This document shows, piece after piece, positions 7,331 to 9,470 of a stretch of DNA of 9,470 nt (position 1 is the stretch's first letter; every line of letters begins with the position of its first letter). The notes below the pieces were generated by a model. That model was not told the DNA's origin. It saw only the letters and a program-made list of their open reading frames with translations, and searched no databases. Location of the stretch: the NCBI GenBank assembly GCA_002746275.1, contig NVWR01000001.1:662556-672025 (forward strand). The letters are read 5' to 3'. The translations under genes were made by a program, and so were the position numbers. Origin of the DNA: Rhodobiaceae bacterium (GTDB lineage Bacteria > Pseudomonadota > Alphaproteobacteria > Parvibaculales > Parvibaculaceae).

Positions 7331-8521
7331 TTACTCAATGATTGAAGCGACGACACCGGAGCCGACTGTCCGGCCTCCTTCGCGGATAGCGAAGCGGAGT
7401 TTTTCTTCCATCGCTATCGGTGCAATCAATTCAACTTCAATCGAAACATTATCTCCAGGCATCACCATTTCGGTGCCTTCTGGAAGGTTCACAACACCCG
7501 TCACATCCGTCGTACGGAAGTAAAACTGTGGACGGTAGTTCGTGAAGAACGGTGTATGACGTCCCCCTTCATCCTTCGTCAGGATATAAGCTTCTGCCTT
7601 GAACTTCGTGTGGGGTGTGATCGAACCAGGAGCACAAAGAACCTGGCCACGTTCAACCTGCTCGCGGTCAATACCACGAAGCAGAACACCCACATTGTCA
7701 CCAGCTTCACCGCGATCAAGCAGCTTGCGGAACATTTCAACGCCCGTACAAGTCGTCTTCGATGTATCTTTGATGCCGACGATTTCAATTTCGTCACCAA
7801 CATTGATAACACCGCGCTCAATACGACCCGTCACAACCGTGCCACGACCAGAGATCGAGAACACATCTTCGATAGGCATCAGGAACGGCTGGTCCATCGC
7901 ACGCTCAGGCTGTGGGATAAAGCTGTCGACAGCTTCCATCAGCTTGTTGATCGACTCTTTGCCAATCTCATCATCGCGGCCTTCAAGAGCGGCCAGAGCA
8001 GAGCCAGGAATGATCGGAATATCATCGCCCGGGTAGCCATATTCGGTCAGAAGCTCACGAACTTCCATTTCAACAAGCTCAAGCAGCTCTTCGTCATCAA
8101 CCTGGTCAACTTTGTTCAGGTAAACAACAAGCGCCGGCACACCAACCTGACGGGCGAGCAGAATGTGCTCGCGGGTCTGAGGCATCGGGCCGTCAGCTGC
8201 GTTCACAACCAGAATACCGCCATCCATCTGAGCAGCGCCTGTGATCATGTTCTTCACATAGTCAGCATGGCCTGGGCAATCCACATGAGCGTAGTGCCGC
8301 TTCTCGGTTTCATATTCAACGTGCGCCGTTGAAATCGTGATCCCGCGCGCCTTCTCTTCAGGTGCCTTGTCGATGTCTGCATAATCAGAAAACACCGCGC
8401 CGCCACTCTCGGCAAGCACCTTCGTAATCGCTGCTGTCAACGTCGTCTTGCCATGGTCAACGTGACCAATCGTTCCAATGTTACAGTGCGGCTTATTACG
8501 CTCAAATTTCTCTTTGGCCAT
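7331..8521 (-). CDS. tuf: Elongation factor Tu
   Basis: This 396-residue protein is EF-Tu, the GTPase that delivers aminoacyl-tRNA to the ribosomal A site. All nucleotide-binding motifs are intact: G1 GHVDHGKT (19-26), switch I RGITIS (59-64), G3 DCPGH (81-85, with the catalytic His85), G4 NKVD (136-139) and G5 GSAL (173-176). Domain II starts near residue 205 with [21 protein letters not shown], and domain III runs to [10 protein letters not shown]. No GAGG-type ribosome binding site has good spacing: one GAGG lies only two bases from the ATG, and AAGG lies 12 bases away. Upstream are tRNA-Gly and tRNA-Tyr; downstream is rpsJ. Many proteobacteria have two tuf copies; only one is in this window. 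Confidence 0.99.
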   Translation of the reverse strand: MAKEKFERNKPHCNIGTIGHVDHGKTTLTAAITKVLAESGGAVFSDYADIDKAPEEKARGITISTAHVEYETEKRHYAHVDCPGHADYVKNMITGAAQMDGGILVVNAADGPMPQTREHILLARQVGVPALVVYLNKVDQVDDEELLELVEMEVRELLTEYGYPGDDIPIIPGSALAALEGRDDEIGKESINKLMEAVDSFIPQPERAMDQPFLMPIEDVFSISGRGTVVTGRIERGVINVGDEIEIVGIKDTSKTTCTGVEMFRKLLDRGEAGDNVGVLLRGIDREQVERGQVLCAPGSITPHTKFKAEAYILTKDEGGRHTPFFTNYRPQFYFRTTDVTGVVNLPEGTEMVMPGDNVSIEVELIAPIAMEEKLRFAIREGGRTVGSGVVASIIE

Positions 8522-8658
8522 GGCCTCGTCGAACCTTCATCTAAATGGGGAACTGGCCTATGCCATTCCCGGCCTAACTACCTTCGGACCCCAAGGCCAC
8601 ACGCCTTATTGTCCAGTTCTTCTGTCGCTCTCTGGCCCTACACTGGCCCCCCAAGAGC
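8522..8658 (-). promoter_or_regulatory. Structured 137-nt leader between tRNA-Gly and tuf
   Basis: No gene is seen here. On the minus strand an outer seven-pair stem is possible between GAACTGG (8619-8613) and CCAGTTC (8556-8550). Inside it AAGGC (8607-8603) can pair with GCCTT (8597-8593). The latter segment can instead pair with AGGCC (8575-8571) or with the AAGG at 8584-8581, so alternative folds compete. I found no convincing sigma-70 promoter, so tuf is probably transcribed with the tRNAs. A regulatory role is inference. Confidence 0.3.
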
Positions 8659-8732
8659 TGGAGCGGGTGGAGGGAATCGAACCCTCATCTTCAGCTTGGA
8701 AGGCTATTGCTCTACCTTTGAGCTACACCCGC
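8659..8732 (-). tRNA. tRNA-Gly (anticodon UCC)
   Basis: The minus strand folds into a full cloverleaf of 74 nt including an encoded CCA. The acceptor stem GCGGGTG/CACCCGC is perfect, the D stem is GCTC/GAGC with GG in the loop, the anticodon loop CTTCCAA gives UCC, and the T arm GAGGG-TTCGATT-CCCTC is perfect. The discriminator is U. The outermost anticodon-stem pair is A-A, a mismatch I recall from other bacterial tRNA-Gly(UCC) genes. It reads GGA (and GGG by wobble). It lies downstream of tRNA-Tyr and 137 nt upstream of tuf, as in the tyrU-glyT-thrT-tufB cluster of E. coli but without a tRNA-Thr gene. Confidence 0.97.
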
Positions 8733-8747
8733 CTTTTTCCTTCTTCT

Positions 8748-8787
8748 CAAGAAACCATCTAGCAGTCATCTGCCGACCGGTTTCTTG
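8748..8787 (-). promoter_or_regulatory. Nested hairpin 2 in the tRNA-Tyr/tRNA-Gly spacer
   Basis: On the minus strand CAAGAAACC (8787-8779) pairs perfectly over nine bases with GGTTTCTTG (8756-8748). Inside the loop GCAG (8773-8770) and CTGC (8765-8762) form a second, four-pair stem with an ATGA loop. No U-tract follows. It ends 15 bases before the mature tRNA-Gly. It may be a processing signal (RNase III or RNase E) or part of an alternative structure; the function is unknown. Confidence 0.5.
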
Positions 8788-8793
8788 CAACAC

Positions 8794-8842
8794 AAACGAA
8801 GATCCGAGCGGCCTCGGAAACCATCGCCCACCATCTTCGTTT
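8794..8842 (-). promoter_or_regulatory. Nested hairpin 1 in the tRNA-Tyr/tRNA-Gly spacer
   Basis: On the minus strand AAACGAAGAT (8842-8833) pairs perfectly over ten bases with ATCTTCGTTT (8803-8794). Just inside the 3' arm a second stem, CCGAG/CTCGG (8817-8813 with 8808-8804), closes a GCCG loop. The remaining loop segment on the 5' side carries GATGGTTTC, which recurs in the second hairpin. No U-tract follows, so a simple terminator is unlikely. Confidence 0.5.
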
Positions 8843-8869
8843 CGCCCGAAAATCCACCAACAAAATCAA

Positions 8870-8954
8870 TGGTGGAGGGAGTTGGATTTGAACCAACGTA
8901 GGCATAGCCAACGGATTTACAGTCCGTCCCCTTTAACCGCTCGGGCATCCCTCC
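8870..8954 (-). tRNA. tRNA-Tyr (anticodon GUA)
   Basis: The minus strand gives an 85-nt class II tRNA with encoded CCA. The acceptor stem GGAGGGA/TCCCTCC is perfect. The anticodon stem ACGGA/TCCGT carries loop CTGTAAA, giving GUA. A long variable arm contains the stem GGC-TAT-GCC, as expected for bacterial tRNA-Tyr. The T arm GTTGG-TTCAAAT-CCAAC is perfect. It is the first gene after the candidate promoter and is followed by tRNA-Gly after 137 nt. Confidence 0.97.
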
Positions 8955-8971
8955 AAATACAAATACAAATT

Positions 8972-8989
8972 CCTCTTTAAACGCAGAGG
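8972..8989 (-). promoter_or_regulatory. Small hairpin in the leader upstream of tRNA-Tyr
   Basis: On the minus strand CCTCT (8989-8985) pairs with AGAGG (8976-8972) around an eight-base loop. Between it and the tRNA is a U-rich single-stranded stretch made of a repeated ATTTGT-like hexamer (8955-8970). This could be a leader processing site for RNase E before RNase P. It is weak evidence, offered as a candidate. Confidence 0.25.
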
Positions 8990-9038
8990 GTTCGCGCCAC
9001 TCAGGACCCGAGCAGGGACCCAACTGATTTAAGATCGG

Positions 9039-9090
9039 GTTATGTCCGTCAGTTCTCGGTGTGTCAACCAAAATTCGTCTAAAAAAACAA
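9039..9090 (-). promoter_or_regulatory. Candidate stable-RNA promoter with UP-like A/T tract for the tRNA-tuf-S10 operon
   Basis: On the minus strand a perfect -35 box TTGACA (9067-9062) is followed by a 17-nt spacer and a -10 box CATAAC (9044-9039; 4 of 6 consensus). Upstream of the -35 the sequence is T-rich, with a seven-base run at 9087-9081, resembling an UP element of rRNA and tRNA promoters. Transcription would start near 9032, about 78 nt before tRNA-Tyr. This is the best promoter in the window and could drive everything to its left. Confidence 0.6.
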
Positions 9091-9167
9091 GCAAACGCCT
9101 GCAACGTCCCTACATTTTCATTTCCAAGGATTTCCAAAGAAAGATGCAGCGCCGTGACAGCTGTTGA

Positions 9168-9197
9168 TTGCCTAAACTCGTGAAGCCGGAATATAAG
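9168..9197 (+). promoter_or_regulatory. Possible weak promoter for the rlmB-like gene
   Basis: TTGCCT (9168-9173) and TATAAG (9192-9197) are spaced by 18 bases. The -10 is 5 of 6 to consensus and the -35 is poor. Transcription would begin almost at the ATG (9205), which would make the message nearly leaderless, while AAGG at 9195-9198 also looks like a ribosome binding site. Both readings cannot hold at once. The divergent tRNA promoter lies about 100 bases away on the other strand. Confidence 0.25.
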
Positions 9198-9204
9198 GCT
9201 CTCT

Positions 9205-9470
9205 ATGAACAAGCGCAAGCAGCCCAATGCACGGGACACAGGTAAATCCAGCCAAAACCGCCGGAAAGCCCCAACTCACCAGAAAACCAAAGCCCGCAAA
9301 GCGAGCAAAACCCGCTCTGCCTCGCAGGACACCTATCTTTACGGCCTTCATGCCGTCTCAGCGGCGCTTGCCAATAGCGCACGCAGTCTTGAGCAACTGG
9401 TCTGCACCACCCAGGTCTCGCATAATCTGGTGGAGGCCCGGTTGACCCTACGAATCAAACCCGACATTGC
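9205..9470 (+). CDS. rlmB: SpoU/TrmH-family rRNA 2'-O-methyltransferase, N-terminal part (probably RlmB)
   Basis: The gene runs off the right edge after 88 codons with no stop. The first 42 or so residues are rich in Lys, Arg, Gln, Ser and Thr (MNKRKQPNARDTGKSSQNRR onward) and look disordered and RNA-binding. From about residue 43 the sequence YLYGLHAVSAALANSARSLE matches the substrate-binding domain that precedes the SPOUT methyltransferase domain in RlmB/TrmH proteins (E. coli RlmB begins MSEMIYGIHAVQALLE). RlmB methylates G2251 of the 23S P loop. The catalytic knot domain lies outside the window, so the exact target cannot be confirmed; a tRNA or other rRNA target is possible. The ATG was chosen for the AAGG upstream and because the frame is open only from there in a sensible context. 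Confidence 0.8.
   Translation, partial: MNKRKQPNARDTGKSSQNRRKAPTHQKTKARKASKTRSASQDTYLYGLHAVSAALANSARSLEQLVCTTQVSHNLVEARLTLRIKPDI

Noticed and set aside
7556..8332. A 258-residue plus-strand open frame inside tuf
   Set aside because: It is antisense to a strongly conserved EF-Tu. Stop-free antisense frames are common in genes with strong codon bias. No domain or ribosome binding site was seen.
8453..8980. A 175-residue open frame on the plus strand across the tuf start and both tRNA genes
   Set aside because: It is antisense to two clear tRNAs and the tuf leader. Its peptide pieces (such as GGNRTLIFSLEG and WRELDLNQRR) are the familiar spurious translations of reversed tRNA-Gly and tRNA-Tyr genes.
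9010..9025. GGGTCC-rich stretch in the tRNA leader as a possible operator or hairpin
   Set aside because: The copies are direct repeats that cannot pair with each other. Only a three-pair stem is possible, so there is no support for a functional site.
8766..9239. A 157-residue open frame on the minus strand covering tRNA-Tyr, the promoter region and the rlmB start
   Set aside because: It runs through a tRNA and a promoter and is antisense to the rlmB start. It has no ribosome binding site and no recognisable domain.
1..9470. Mobile elements, CRISPR arrays, toxin-antitoxin or defence genes
   Set aside because: I found no transposase, terminal inverted repeats, spaced direct repeats or unknown intact genes. 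Apart from the tuf-S10 junction the region is ordinary core genome.

Overview
The window is a ribosomal-protein superoperon read leftward on the minus strand. It covers the whole S10 cluster and the first part of the spc cluster, preceded by tRNA-Tyr, tRNA-Gly and a tuf gene. At the right edge, on the plus strand, is the start of a divergent SpoU/TrmH-family rRNA methyltransferase (probably rlmB). The protein sequences point to an alphaproteobacterium: the EF-Tu and S10 sequence style, a zinc-free 101-residue S14, and an L3 with a charged C-terminal tail. I cannot name the order or genus with confidence. Nothing looks foreign: there is no insertion sequence, CRISPR array, phage or toxin gene, and every coding gene is intact except the two cut by the window edges.

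Layout in transcription order, right to left: a candidate stable-RNA promoter (about 9039-9090), tRNA-Tyr(GUA) 8954-8870, a 137-nt spacer with two nested hairpins, tRNA-Gly(UCC) 8732-8659, a 137-nt structured leader, then tuf 8521-7331. After a 68-nt spacer with a terminator-like hairpin come rpsJ, rplC, rplD, rplW, rplB, rpsS, rplV, rpsC, rplP, rpmC and rpsQ (S10 cluster). These are followed by rplN, rplX, rplE, rpsN, rpsH and the first codons of rplF (spc cluster), which leaves the window at the left edge. The rlmB-like gene starts at 9205 and leaves at the right edge. No gene-free stretch exceeds 300 nt; the longest is the 250-nt divergent intergenic region 8955-9204.

The genes form one translation-machinery unit: two tRNAs, the elongation factor that delivers aminoacyl-tRNA, and subunits of both ribosomal halves. 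Genes are tightly packed, with 1-, 4- and 8-nt start/stop overlaps that suggest translational coupling. Several of the longer spacers hold a small hairpin just after the upstream stop codon, which may set mRNA processing, attenuation or 3' end stability.

I found no undescribed multi-gene system. The points most worth a second look are: the hybrid context of tuf, with tRNAs upstream as in a tufB locus and rpsJ downstream as in a tufA locus; the nested, possibly mutually exclusive hairpins between the two tRNAs; the tuf-rpsJ attenuator candidate; and the hairpin that abuts the rpsN ribosome binding site.
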